64,000 nucleotides of DNA from Lycorma delicatula (taxonomy: Eukaryota > Arthropoda > Insecta > Hemiptera > Fulgoridae), in NCBI RefSeq assembly GCF_047948215.1, contig NC_134458.1, forward strand, positions 144,301,536-144,365,535, written 5' to 3'. A program made the translations under genes and the position numbers. Positions 12,144 to 23,299 of this stretch are shown here, one piece after another; the first letter of the stretch is position 1; every line of letters begins with the position of its first letter. The notes beneath the pieces were generated by a model. The model searched no databases, had not been told where the DNA came from, and worked only from the letters and a program-made list of their open reading frames with translations.

Positions 12144-12618
12144 AAATCAGTTCCAAAAATTCCAGATCCACTATTTATATTATCAAACAAACGTATTTGT
12201 TTAAAAATAAAGTACTATTTTCAATCAATATTTGATTTTATTTTTTAAACGAAATGAACCTGATATCAAAATTTTTTTTTTTAACTTAATGGCATTTTTA
12301 AAATTTATTAATATTTTTTTATTATTTACTATTTATATACGTTTAACAAATGAATATCTTTGAAGGAGAGAAATTAATTTGAGTAATTAATTTTTCATAT
12401 TATTTTATAAAAAAAAGTAAACATTTTTATAAAATGACTAAGTACTTAAACAGAGTAATTAGTTATCGTGATAAAGGATACTTAAACTTTTTTGTTTGAC
12501 TCTGGGTGCAAAACTCTTCCGTGTCACGACATAAGATTAAATTCTGTTTTCCTTTATACCCTAAAAGTACTAAATAAATCTCACGCAATATACTTACTAA
12601 TATTATTAGTTGCATAAG

Positions 12619-12679
<61 letters not shown>

Positions 12680-13616
12680 AATATTATTATTATTATTATT
12701 CCACACTTTATTAATAAATTCAATATTTACAAAAAAAAAAAGAAAAGAAACAACACGGTTAAGATTTAATTTTATCACGAAAACATTTTACCAGTTTTTA
12801 TTATGTTAAAACCGTATTAAGCTAATTGTTAGTTACTAAGTTACATGAATTTTTATCATGAACATAAAATTGTAACATTCAAGTAACACAGTTTGTTATT
12901 GTAAATATAACAAAACAATATAATATCAGTTTATCAATTTATAATAATTAATTGAAATTAATAAAGGATAAATAAAACTAACGAATAGTAAATCGTGGTC
13001 CACTAGATAGCTTAAACAGATAATAGGTTTTAGGGAAGCTACAAAAAATACCACTCTAAAATAAAAACTATTTTATATAATATTTGTCCCACGAAGAGGT
13101 ATACGCTTTTGATTTAGTTTAATTCGTCCATTCCCATACAGATTCTATTGAAACTTTACATACTATTTAATGAATGCTCTAAAAATCTTTTATGAAAATT
13201 TCAAACTTCTAGGATTTATAGAAACAAAATGGCGGCTTTCAAATAAAAATCATCAATTTCAGATAAACCACATTTTTTATTCATTACAAAATAGTTGGTA
13301 AAAATGGTTAAAAACAAATGCTTATTAGAACTAGAATAATTATAAAACAGATAATTTGTCATGATACGACTGATTATTAACTAAAACTACATCATCTGTT
13401 TTTAATAATTTTTATTATATTATACTATATATTACATTATATTTTTAGTATATACACACAGACAGTATAATGTTACATATTTCAAGGTTTTTTTTTTATA
13501 AAAAGCTTGCCGTATTATTTTATTACACTGCAAATTATTACTTTTATTACACTTGCAAATATTTTAGGTTCAACATAAAAATTAGCGTTTATAATTTAAT
13601 ATATTTATAATATAAC
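11839..13616. other. AT-rich spacer with microsatellites
   Basis: No gene is visible. It holds (TA)n at 12625-12675 and poly-T stretches at 12131-12144 and 12270-12282. ORFs of 62-86 codons over the TA run are artefacts that translate to Ile-Tyr repeats. Confidence 0.6.
12625..12675. repeat. (TA)n microsatellite
   Basis: About 51 bases of uninterrupted AT dinucleotide, followed by (ATT)n. It is likely to be length-polymorphic. Confidence 0.95.
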
Positions 13617-15303
13617 TAGCGGACCCGACAGACGTTGTCCTGACGCGGCATTATTCTGTAATAAATGCACACACATAAATATAAGTAACTTAATTAAGTT
13701 AAAATTAGCAGTAATGTGTTCTAAATTTCATTAAAATGACTATTAGTATGATATTATCAGTTTGTGATTGTTGTATTATTGTAATGGTTTTATTGATTAA
13801 TTATGTGTAGTATGGTTAATATTTATTTTCACTAAATATTGAGATGTCCGATGAAAATTGAATTAAAAAATCGAAACGTCGTAAAATTAATAATTAGTGT
13901 AATTAATACATTTTCATCCACATTACTATTAATTTTCACTTAACATCATTCTAAAAAAGTACCTCCTACATATATATTTTTTTTTATTTAATAATTTTGA
14001 TGTTTCATACCATGTAACAGCTTAATTAATCAATTAAGCGCGCAATTCTAGCAGACTCGGCAATGCTTCGCTATTGCTAGATCTGAGTATACATACAGAT
14101 TAAATGACAACAATTGAAACTTTCATAAAACCTTAAAAAACTGAACATTAGCAATTTAACAAAATTTAACCTTTCACTTTATAAAAGTCAGATGTAAATA
14201 AATCCAAATGGCAATACAACAGCACTACCTATCGGATTTAATTCACACCACTCTCTAATCACAGTATTCGGTGGAAAATAATTTTTTAACGAAAAGTGTT
14301 GTGGCTGCAAAATCATTACAATTAATACTGAACATTAAGAAACTTACAAAACATTACGGAACCTTATAAAATTTCACCTTTAACTTTATAAAATTCAGAA
14401 TGTAAATAAATCCAATTATCAGAACAGCACTACCTATCGGATTTAATTCAAACTATTCTCTAAACACAGTAGTTCGTTAAAAAACGAATTTTAATGTAAG
14501 AACAACACTAAGCTACGACGCAAGTAACTGATATGCGAAAAAGTAACAAAATAAAAAAAAATCCTAGAATCCGATCGCAGCACCAACTACCGGGTTTGAC
14601 TGATAAACCAAAAATAACACTACCAAAAAAAAAACTTCTAAAACGCACTTCGCAGCTCTGCCTACCGGACCCAATTGTGAACCTTAACCATCCCAAGACC
14701 AACAACACATAAATAAATTAAAAAAACATTTTCACTTCAATACTGTACCTTACAAATTTGCACAATGTATATGTTTTAATTACACTTTAAAACATTATTT
14801 CAGTAAATAATAATATAATATAATATTTCTCAATACGCGCACAATTCTAAACGCGATCGCAGTGCTGCCTACTTGTTACTTAATCAGTTGTGATTTTGTT
14901 TACATTGGCAACGGCCAAACGGGCTCTTTGTGTTTGCGAAAAAAAACTGTTTTCTCGCGATTTTTTGTAACACAATAATAACATAAAATTACGAAATATT
15001 TTTCTCAATTTGATCGCAGCGCCAACTGTCGGGACAAACTAAAATTAAAATAGAATATTATTGAATATTCGATACTGCGATGGTAGCGCAGTCTGCCGGA
15101 TCCAATGTAAAACATTCCAAAATCAACAACTACTTATAAATAAAAAATTAATTAAAAAACATTTTCCAATGGACCTAACTGTGAATCTAAATCATTCTCG
15201 AATACCCTCGAACACATACAAAAATTTCATCAAAATCGGTCCAGCCGTTTAGGAGGAGTTCAGTGACATACACACGCACACAAGAAATATATATATATAA
15301 AGA
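13617..15303 (+). mobile_element. Non-coding dispersed repeat with internal iterations
   Basis: The left end begins ACTAGCGGACCCGACAGACG. The right end contains TTCATCAAAATCGGTCCAGC, GTTTAGGAGGAGTTCAGTGA and an ACACGCACACAAG stretch before (TA)n and AAAGAT. From memory, both ends resemble repeats common in many insect genomes; no search was possible. The interior is non-coding and built from degenerate iterations. A block of about 185-195 bp is duplicated (14148-14275 and 14332-14480). A motif like CGCAGCGCTRCCTACCGGAT recurs near 14218, 14414, 14573, 14651, 14855, 15012 and 15077. Short hairpins occur at 14020-14039 (GCTTAATT, 4-nt loop) and about 14048-14081. No transposase or RT is present, so it is non-autonomous or an old fragment. 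Confidence 0.55.
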
Positions 15304-15356
15304 TAAACATATTACATATGCGACCTAAGTAATGTAAGTATTATTTATATATAAAA

Positions 15357-15795
15357 GGTGATATTAAAGCATAACTTCATATTTCAAAGCATTGGCTTCA
15401 TATTTCAAAACTGAAGGGTACCAGGAGGTAGAAACAAGTGCGAATCCACTTTCTTACAAAATTACTACGTTATGGTATTTAAAATTTTGTCCGCAAATAT
15501 TGAATCAAACTTTTTTTTCAGTAGGAAAGCGGACAAATAATACGTGATTTTAATATAAAATTCTACAATACAAACGATGGTGAAAACTGTTTCTCGATAA
15601 TACATTCTTTTTGAGTTATATGCAATCAAATTTGCAAATACGTAAAAATGGCGGTAGTAATAAAATCCCCCTTTGTAACTTTTTTATTAAGTTTTACCTT
15701 CAGAATTACATCCAGTAACAAATTTTGAACAGTTAATGTTGGAATTAATGGCCCGAACACAAATAATATCATTCACAATAATAAATAATACACAA
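15357..15795 (+). mobile_element. Non-autonomous element X, copy A
   Basis: The element starts GGTGATATTAAAG and includes TACAAAATTACTACGTTATG, TTTTGTCCGC, ATTGAATCAAACTTTTTTTT and AATGTTGGAATTAATGG. It ends in an (AAT)-rich tail near 15780. The same unit occurs at 43.21-43.65 kb. Its first ~230 bases also match, by eye, the 5' leader of the two-ORF LINE (minus strand, about 47510 down to 47284). Past the point where that LINE starts ORF1, X diverges and has no long ORF. This suggests a non-autonomous retroposon that took the promoter region of the LINE, although the LINE could instead have captured X. Confidence 0.6.
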
Positions 15796-16203
15796 TAACT
15801 AATAATTACCAACAATATTACACAGTAGATTAAATAGCTAGATCAAATTATTTATTTTAATTATGACAATATTTAAATTAAAAATTTAGTTAAACGTTTT
15901 CAGTCCAAAATTACTTAATACAATACATTTTGGAAAAAAATATGAAATTTAAATAGTTTATTACAAATTTTTCAGTAGTAATTCAGTGTTATTTTACAAC
16001 AATGTAATTTATATTACGTTACAACAAGTTATTAACTTATCACTTTGGGTTTTTACTTCAACTTATAAGTCAGTATTTGATTACTTTTAAATTAATTATG
16101 TAATGGAAATTAATTTAGTGGATTAATTTTAGTTCAAATATCTTTTCTCTAGTGAAACTTTTATTATTATCTTCGTTTATTTATTTAATTTTATCATACA
16201 ATA

Positions 16204-16480
16204 ATGCATCCTTTAAGTGAAACCGAAATAATAACTGGTGATGTATAAGGGGAAAGTGTATAAGATTGTTTTTACAAGAGGTTTTTGTTTTATTTAATGA
16301 TAGATTTGAAAAGAGAGAAACAATTAGTAAATCGACTGTGACCAAGACAGAACAACAATTAGAAGAAAAAGTTACCATAAGAAATCGTCCTTGCAACGGG
16401 AAACCAAAATCTACCTCTAATGATGCAAAATCATCAGATGCTTGTTGGAAATTGATTTTTTAGACTTATTTTGCGCAATG
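16204..16480 (+). pseudogene. Tc1/mariner-like transposase N-terminal fragment
   Basis: A likely start ATG at 16204 gives MHPLSETEIIT. Two stops and a frameshift follow. Then comes a helix-turn-helix region, LQEVFVLFNDRF then EKRETISKSTVTKTEQQLEE, and GKPKSTSNDAKSSD. This pattern is typical of the N-terminal DNA-binding domain of DUF4817-type transposases and resembles the first element of the window. The DDE domain is missing; other sequence replaces it after about 16480. Confidence 0.6.
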
Positions 16481-16545
16481 AATCGTTGACCAAAAACAGA
16501 TATCTCAGATATAGTTCCCGTAAAAAATTTAGAAATTAAATTAAC

Positions 16546-16687
16546 GTTAAAATATTTATTATTACATCTTCATCGTCGTTTAATGTGGAAACATGTGAAA
16601 GAAAAAATGAACATCTGATCATTAAGTTGATAAAATTGTATTGGCTATTAGGAAGAAGGTCTCAGTTATCGTTATCAAACAATCTGA
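16546..16687 (+). repeat. ~140-bp direct repeat, left copy (Jockey-derived)
   Basis: Runs from AAAATATTTATTATTACATC to TATCAAACAATCTGAA and differs from the copy at 17594-17733 at one noticed position (C/T within GTATTGGYTATTAGG). It encodes Jockey RT fragments (HLHRRLMWKHVKEKMN and, in another frame, LYWLLGRRSQLSLSNNL). Here it stands alone, without the rest of the Jockey C-terminus. Confidence 0.85.
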
Positions 16688-17439
16688 ACGTATCTGACGT
16701 ATCTTTCTTTGCTTTTACGAGTTTCAAACCGCCGATTGTTTTGCAGTGAGTTTCAGGACCTTTTTTTCTGGAACCGTTCTAGTGTTCCTAGCTTGAGCAA
16801 TTTATATCATCCATGAGCTACCTTACGTTCTCCAACCAAATAAAAATGTTAATACAACGAAAATCACGTGTAAGATATAAATATATTTAGACACCATAAT
16901 CGGAGACTTGCGAAGGAAAATTGGAGATTTTCTTCCGAATCTCCGAAGAATCGGAGATTTATGAGAAAAGATTACTCCTAAAAATTAGTTAAGCATTCTC
17001 AAACAAAACAAGCATCGTTTTTCAGCTTACTTTTCAGTACCTTTTTAACTGAGCCGAATATATTTTTATATCAGCATGGTTAATTAATTGAAATTTAGAT
17101 GACATTAAACCCATTATGTACACCATAGATATGTTCACCAAGAGGTTGTCTACATAAAATTATTACTATCAGAAAAGCGATTTCAATTGTTCTATAAGAA
17201 ATTTGGAATAAATAACGTACAGCAATAAATAAATCGGTTTCGTGAAGCAAGATAATAATATCTTGCTTTAAATGAATGGAGTGTATTTATATACACTCCA
17301 TTTTGAGGAAAGTACAAAGAGGTTTCACTTAAAACAAAACTTTTTCATTAGGTACATTTCATCACTGACTGCCGCACTTTTTGTTATAGAATTTTGATTG
17401 TAGACAAACTTACTCATTTTTTCTTGGATTAGTAAATCA
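16688..17439. other. Segment between the 140-bp repeats, with three hairpins
   Basis: No ORF of interest. It holds three perfect hairpins, each with a four-base loop. These are AATCTCCGA/AGAA (16938-16959), AAGCAAGATA/ATAA (17245-17268) and ATGGAGTGTAT/TTAT (17276-17301). Repeated GGAGA/TCTCC words surround the first. Origin unknown. Confidence 0.6.
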
Positions 17440-18035
17440 ATAATAATCAGTTTAAACCGAAATCAACGGATGCTTAATTAAGTGGAAAATTAGATTTAAT
17501 CCTGCGAAGTTTAATGACGTAACATTTACAATGAGGAAAGAAAACTGCTCACCAGTCCACCTGGATAACATTTTTATTCCCCATACAGATCACATAAAAT
17601 ATTTATTATTACATCTTCATCGTCGTTTAATGTGGAAACATGTGAAAGAAAAAATGAACATCTGATCATTAAGTTGATAAAATTGTATTGGTTATTAGGA
17701 AGAAGGTCTCAGTTATCGTTATCAAACAATCTGAAATTGTAAAAAGTAATTCTGAAACCGGTATGGATATATGATATTATCCAGACCCGAGGAGTGTCAA
17801 GTAAAAGCAACGTTGGAATTATCCAGCGGTTGCATGGTGGTAGCACCATGATTTGTAAGGAATAGCGAATTCCTTGAATATCTGGGGTTGCCGTACGTTC
17901 ATGAAGAAATTCAAGATATAAACTACAACTGAACAGCCAGCCATGTAAACTATCTTGCTATAAACTTGCTGGATAATATTGATGAAATGAGACGCTTGAA
18001 ACATCTCCACGTCTTGAATCTAAGGGATAATGCGT
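17440..18035 (+). pseudogene. Jockey-type LINE ORF2 C-terminus
   Basis: This is the C-terminal third of a Jockey-clade ORF2, decayed by stops and shifts but readable in order. The blocks are LIKWKIRFNPAK, KFNDVTFTMRKENCSPVHL, HLHRRLMWKHVKEKMN, LYWLLGRRSQLSLSNNL, LKPVWIYDII, SNVGIIQRL, LGLPYVHEEIQ and NYLAINLLDNIDEMRRLKH, then the terminal region HVLNLRDNA before a TGA near 18033. These thumb and post-RT blocks characterise Jockey elements, which lack RNase H. The RT active site lies upstream of the preserved part and is missing. The right copy of the 140-bp repeat (17594-17733) lies inside it in its proper place, so this is the source copy. Confidence 0.75.
17594..17733 (+). repeat. ~140-bp direct repeat, right copy
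   Basis: Near-identical to 16546-16687. Here it continues coherently on both sides into Jockey coding sequence, so this is the original location and the left copy is the duplicate. Confidence 0.85.
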
Positions 18036-20869
18036 GATGCCTAACGTAATAATTTTTCCTCACAACAATTCATGTCTATTATCTCATGTTTATTGATTGT
18101 GTTTTACTGAGTTCTTTTCATAAACTACAATTTAATTATTTGCTGATTGATGTAATGTTTTTGCATATAACATCTTTACATATATAGATTTATTTTTGAG
18201 ATTTTTCATTGAAAACTATCTCAATAAACTATATCATTTTATTGCCATTTGATTTACTTTAAGTTTTTTCCTGCTGTATTAAAACTGATTATAAATTGAA
18301 AAAAAACTGCAAAAAATGGAATATAATAATTTATGTTTAATAACATGATTTTAAAGGTATGAGCTTTCATTATTATTCCTCAAGATTCTTTTATAGTCCA
18401 GTTAATGTATATGATTTATTTACCATATGTGACGTAAAATTAACAATACATTTAAACATAAATTTCAATAGCAAAATAAAATTGTTCATTCTTTAAAAAA
18501 TATAATTAAGTTATTTCAAATAACTCTTAAAAAAAATAAAAATAATAATATTAATAGTAATGAAGAAAAGAGTATTTACCTTATCACAAAATGTAGAAAT
18601 ATAAATCAAAGTTAATTTATTTAATTCTAACGATAGTGTCAGATTTGTTACACATCTTGAAAAATGACCTTCGCAATTCCAAGAAAAATAAGATCCTATG
18701 ATCTGGTTTAAAAGAAAAAGTGAAATAAAGTGTTTTATCACACAGATATCCCGTATAGAAAATGGATTTACAGAGATAAATCGGAACATTACCAGATGGC
18801 TTGTCATTTTATCCTTGAACTTGTACCCTTACTCGGCTTTATGTCGTAGATTTAACACCGTAGAATACAGAATTGACGGTATTTTAGGTGATATCGACAC
18901 CGAAATTAATCAGTTTCTAAATTTCTGAAGTCTGTAAGTTTTGTCAGAATTTTAATATGCATTTCTTTAGTCAGCAATCAACTTTGTTAGGGACACTTTG
19001 CACTAGTATCTGAGTTATATTTAATATATAAATACAAAAACATACGTGTTTTATTTTTATATTTGTGTGTGTGTTGTGTACACGCGCACGCGCACGCGCG
19101 TGTGTGAATATATTTAAATGATGAATTATTTCTTGCACATTATTACCTTTATGGTTCATTATTCTGTTTTTTTTTAATCGTGTTTATATTTATCATATTA
19201 CATTTAATTTTATTTTCTGATTGATGGATTAAACCCATCTTGTTTAATTTTTTCTTTTTGTTTTTGCCGTTTGTAATCCTGAATTATGTTTCCGTTTGTT
19301 GCATGTCATACTTAAACAAATTTATTTTTTCTATAATTACATTATATTTACCCTATTTCGCTTTTTCTAAATACCTGAAAATTTACACTGGATTTTTTTT
19401 TTGGGTGAATTTTGAATGTGTTTGCCTTATTAACACAAAAACCCGATCAATTTGCCTTGTTAATTATGCTGAGTATATTGTGATACTGCTACACTATACT
19501 ATTACTTAGCTCTGCAAGTGGCAACTTACTCTGTTCATCACAATAACTGGTTGTTTAATGAATATCATTATTCTCAAAAAAGCAACTTGGATTTGTGACA
19601 TTTATAATTCGAATATTTCATATCCATTGTTATACAATTTTTTTCCGAAATTGACAAATAACAAATCTATTGACATTTTATGAAAAAAAAATAATATTAT
19701 AAATACTGTTCCCATTCCGGGGGGTCAACTCAGGGGAAAAATTGTTGTGTAAATTAAAAAATAATTAAAGTTAAAACTGCGAATGTTGCACAAAGAAGAT
19801 TTTCTCGAGTTAAATAAGCAAAAGACTAAAAGGTTTGTTTCAGATTTTTTTTATTAAAAAGAAACAAAAATTGGTGAAAATTTTGTATAGTTAAGAAACT
19901 TACCACAGTTTAAATATTTTTAAAGAATTTTTACGAACATTTCAAATATTTTAAGGAAGTGAAGAAAGAAAATCTTATTGACATTTTTTTAACATCTTTC
20001 ACAACATGTCATTCAGTTTAAGCCATTAATATTCACATCATCTGCAAAGCACGTGACATAATCTTCATCGTAACCGGAATAAAAGGAAGTTTAGAATATG
20101 GTTTTATTTTAAAAAAAAGAATGTATGTATATTTATACCATCTATCACATTTTGTATCAACAAAAAAATGAATTTAATTAATTTTAATTGGGAATAAATT
20201 TATTTTTAATTTTTTTAATTTACAAATAACTTTCTTTGTATTTTTTAAATTTCTCTTTTATCAAATTAAATTATTGGAAAAAGGAAAGGTAAATAAGAAT
20301 TTATACATTGAAATAATTCTTTTTGTTAATCTAAAATAAAGTAACTATTTTTATTTTTTTTAATTTTTTAACAGTAATATTACAAATTAGAATCATGGAA
20401 GTTATTATTATTACTCAGTATGTGATGGATGAATTTTATTTAATACAGTTTACCCATTCGGCTGTAAAATTAGTTATCTAACTTAAAATGTGTCTAAATC
20501 AGATAAGATGATTAGATCAGTCGTTGAATTTAAAGAATTTATAAAATACCCATTTATTCTTGACATTTCTTGGCAAAGAAGCTAATTTTAATTTATGTAT
20601 TAATTTTAAATTATTGTCTTTCCAATCATAGCTGTATAGAAACAGGAAAATTCTTAAAGCAAGTAAAGAATACTCACAGATTTTGAGGAACAATAAAAAA
20701 AAAAATCAGTTACATCCTTTTAATAATCCGTTTTAAAAAAATCTTTCTAATGAATCCGTTTATAAATCACGGCTAAATTAGAAGTTTGATCAACTTCTAA
20801 ATTTTAAAGGTTAGATGAGCATTTAATTAGAAAAAGAAGAAAATATTTTGCAATTTTTTATGATTACCT
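18036..20869. other. AT-rich spacer
   Basis: No gene is recognised. A GT/GC alternating purine-pyrimidine run lies at 19063-19106. The ORFs here (18511-18807 minus, 18698-18928 plus, 19240-19509 plus) have no known motif, and two of them overlap each other on opposite strands. Confidence 0.5.
19063..19106. repeat. (GT)n/(GC)n alternating repeat
   Basis: Alternating purine-pyrimidine sequence: (GT)n passes into CACGCGCACGCG and back to (GT)n. This composition favours Z-DNA. Confidence 0.85.
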
Positions 20870-21370
20870 CAAACTTTTGTCTGAAGTAATTTTTGATATG
20901 ACCAACCCTTACGGCAACGGATGACCAAATCCAAAAAAACAAAAAAAACCCAAAAATATATCTCTATAACTTATTAAGTATAATATGGGATTTATTTTTT
21001 GCAAAAGGGTCTAAAACTTATATAGGTAAAGTTTTTTTAATATCAACAACCACTGGTCCGTGGAGGGGGGGGATGGGGCTTCGAAAACAAAAAAATCATA
21101 CCTCCTTTAATAAGCAAAGTATCGAATCGGTTTAAAGTGGATGTTAGTTCTCTAAACATTACCTAAAATTTTGTCTAACAATTTTGATATAACCAATCCC
21201 TACGTCAAGGGACCAAAATGTTGCTGGAATTGAAATATGGGGCTTGTCGTATGCTAAACATTTGAAACGTTTTTCACATGCAACAATTTTCGTATTGAGT
21301 AAATTTGAAGTTTTTTTTTAACTTTAAGGTGGGAATTTTTTTATCTCCTCCTAAGCACCAGTGAAATCTT
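20870..21370 (+). repeat. Dispersed repeat Y, copy 1
   Basis: Contains two related ~55-base blocks about 300 bp apart (TTTTGTCTGAAGTAATTTTT-like at about 20877 and TTTTGTCTAACAATTTTGAT at about 21174). After them comes a block with TTTTTCACATGCAAC, TTTTCGTATTGAGTAAATTT and CACCAGTGAAAT. The last block recurs at 27905-28010. No ORF. It abuts hairpin repeat copy 1, and I cannot tell whether the two belong to one larger element. Confidence 0.6.
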
Positions 21371-22015
21371 TTCTTTTTCAACTTTTTTTAAATTTTATTA
21401 TATTGATTTATTAATAATTATTAATCTCTGATTGTAAAAAAAGTTTAACAATAAATAATAATTCAATAACAAAGAAAAAGAAAAAAAAATATATGTATAT
21501 ATTTTAATTAATCAGAAATTATTAGTGAAATAAAATTTTATGTACTTTTCATTTAAAAAAAAGGAATTGAAGTCTGATTCGAACCGATTTACCTTCCCCT
21601 TGTAAGAACAAAATATTTCATTAATTAAATTTTATTTGGCTATAACTCTGCAACCAATGAAAATAAGTAACACTTACGATATGTTGCTGAAAAGCTCTCA
21701 ATAAGGGCTTATTACTGCAATTAAGAAAAACTCCAAAATCCAAATGTTTTGGATTTTAGGCTTTTTTTGGACACTTTTGATCAAGTCGATTGCAATCAAA
21801 AGGGGAGGTGCAGAATTAGGATTTACAACAGTCCTAAGTCCAAAATTTCAACATTCTATGGCTAATCGTTTTTAAGTTATACGCACATACGTACGTACAG
21901 ATGGCACGCCGAAAATAAACAAAATGGATTCAGAGATGGTCAAACGGAAATTTCCGTTGCAATCTGAAAATCAAAATTTTTCGCGATCACAATACTTCCT
22001 TTACTTCGTACAATA
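21371..22015 (-). mobile_element. Hairpin-ended repeat, copy 1 (tail inverted)
   Basis: The main module (21563-22015, minus relative to copy 3) runs from ATTCGAACCGATTTACCTTC through GGCTATAACTCTG and GGGCTTATTACTGCA to CGCGATCACAATACTTCC and a terminal hairpin TTTACTTCGTAC. An AT-rich tail (about 21397-21560) contains TTGATTTATTAATAATTATT, TGATTGTAAAAAAAG and AAATTTTATGTACTTTTC. In copies 2 and 3 main module and tail have the same relative orientation. Here the tail is flipped against the main module. No protein is encoded. A terminal hairpin and lack of coding capacity are compatible with a non-autonomous Helitron/Helentron-like element or a MITE. Confidence 0.65.
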
Positions 22016-22159
22016 TGTAAAAATCGATATTTATAAATAACAGTTAATTATTTTAATTGGTCCAAATTATTTTTATTGGTAACTGGTTCTTGGTTATTGA
22101 ATTCACTGCTGTAAAAATTCGATTTTGTAGATCTTGAAGAGTAGCAGGCTTAACTGGTA

Positions 22160-22445
22160 AATCCACCGCGTTGGTCTAGGTGGTTAACGAGTCATCACAA
22201 ATTAGCTGATTTCGATGTCGAGAGTTTGAAGGTTCAAATCATAGCAAAGGCAACAATAACGTTAAGGATTTGAATACTATGCAGTGGATACCAGTGTTCC
22301 TTGGTGGTTGATATTCAATTAACCACACATCTCAGGAATGGTCGACCTGAGACTGTACAAGACTATACTTCATTTACATTCTTACATAACATCATCATTC
22401 ATCCTCTGAAGTAATACCTTACAGTAGTTCCGGAGGACATATATT
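22160..22445 (+). mobile_element. tRNA-derived SINE (long head)
   Basis: The A box TGGTCTAGGTG is at 22172-22182 and a B box GGTTCAAATCA at 22231-22241. The wide spacing suggests a source tRNA with a long variable arm (Ser/Leu class). A body follows with GGTGGTTGATATTCAATTAA, CACACATCTCAGGAATGGTC and CCTGAGACTGTACAAGA. The tail has TCATTCATCCTCTGAAGTAA and CAGTAGTTCCGGAGG. The body recurs at 42.95 kb. The tail recurs, on a different head, in the SINE fragment at 2.5 kb. Confidence 0.7.
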
Positions 22446-23299
22446 TGTTGTTTATATTCTAATGTCGACATATTACAAAATAGAATTATGAATGAGTGTT
22501 CCGGTCTAGAGTAATATAAAATATTATTACAATTGCTATTTAAAAATTAAAGAGATAAAACATTTCACTGAACAGAACGTAATAATATTAAAAGTGCCTA
22601 ACTTATAAAAACAGAATTTATAAAAAAAAAAATACGATTAATACACATATGACACGTTTATAATAAATTGTCATATGAAAAACAAGTTTAAATTTAATAT
22701 TGTATTATAATACAATACGAATAGTATAGGGCAGCTTATACTTTAATATCAAAGCATCACTTTATATTTAAATGACTTGAAAAGAATGACGTGATAATAA
22801 ATAATTGAAGGTCCGATTTTTACTCTAATATGAACAAGGTCAAGTTTTTAAATGGACTTTTATTCAAAATTAGTAAAAGAACTTTAATTATTAAACATAA
22901 ATTACTGTTTTTATTTTTACGTAAAATATCTATTTTTCAAACCGAATGCATTATTCAATTTTAAGGGGTTGTAAATGGATAAAAGCCCCCAAATTGCAAA
23001 ATAGTTTATTTCCATTATATTTTTGGACAATGTAATGTTTTAGGTAGATTTCATAAGAAAGCTACTATTGTAAGCGACTACTGTATTGCTACTATTGATT
23101 CGACTTCGAAAATTTCGACATATCTTCGCATTTCACATCCCCAGACCCCAAAACTACCGTCAGCTCAAAAGTTTATATACATACAAGTGTACAAATACAC
23201 TTATAAGATCAATATTTTTAGCAAAGGAAAATGCCAGGTCTGATCGGTGCACAATCCTTTACAGAAAATTAAAGGAAATTACGTGCTTTAAATCTTTAC
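22446..23299. other. AT-rich spacer before the RTE remnant
   Basis: No gene is visible. The ORF that opens at 23086 becomes recognisable as RT only from about 23310. The part before that is probably unrelated sequence read through. Confidence 0.5.

Noticed and set aside
12581..12809. ORFs of about 62-86 codons on both strands
   Set aside because: They translate the (TA)n run into Ile-Tyr repeats.
16546..17733. 140-bp direct repeats as LTRs of a short retroelement
   Set aside because: The repeats are Jockey coding sequence, lack TG...CA ends, and enclose no primer-binding site, polypurine tract or gag-pol.
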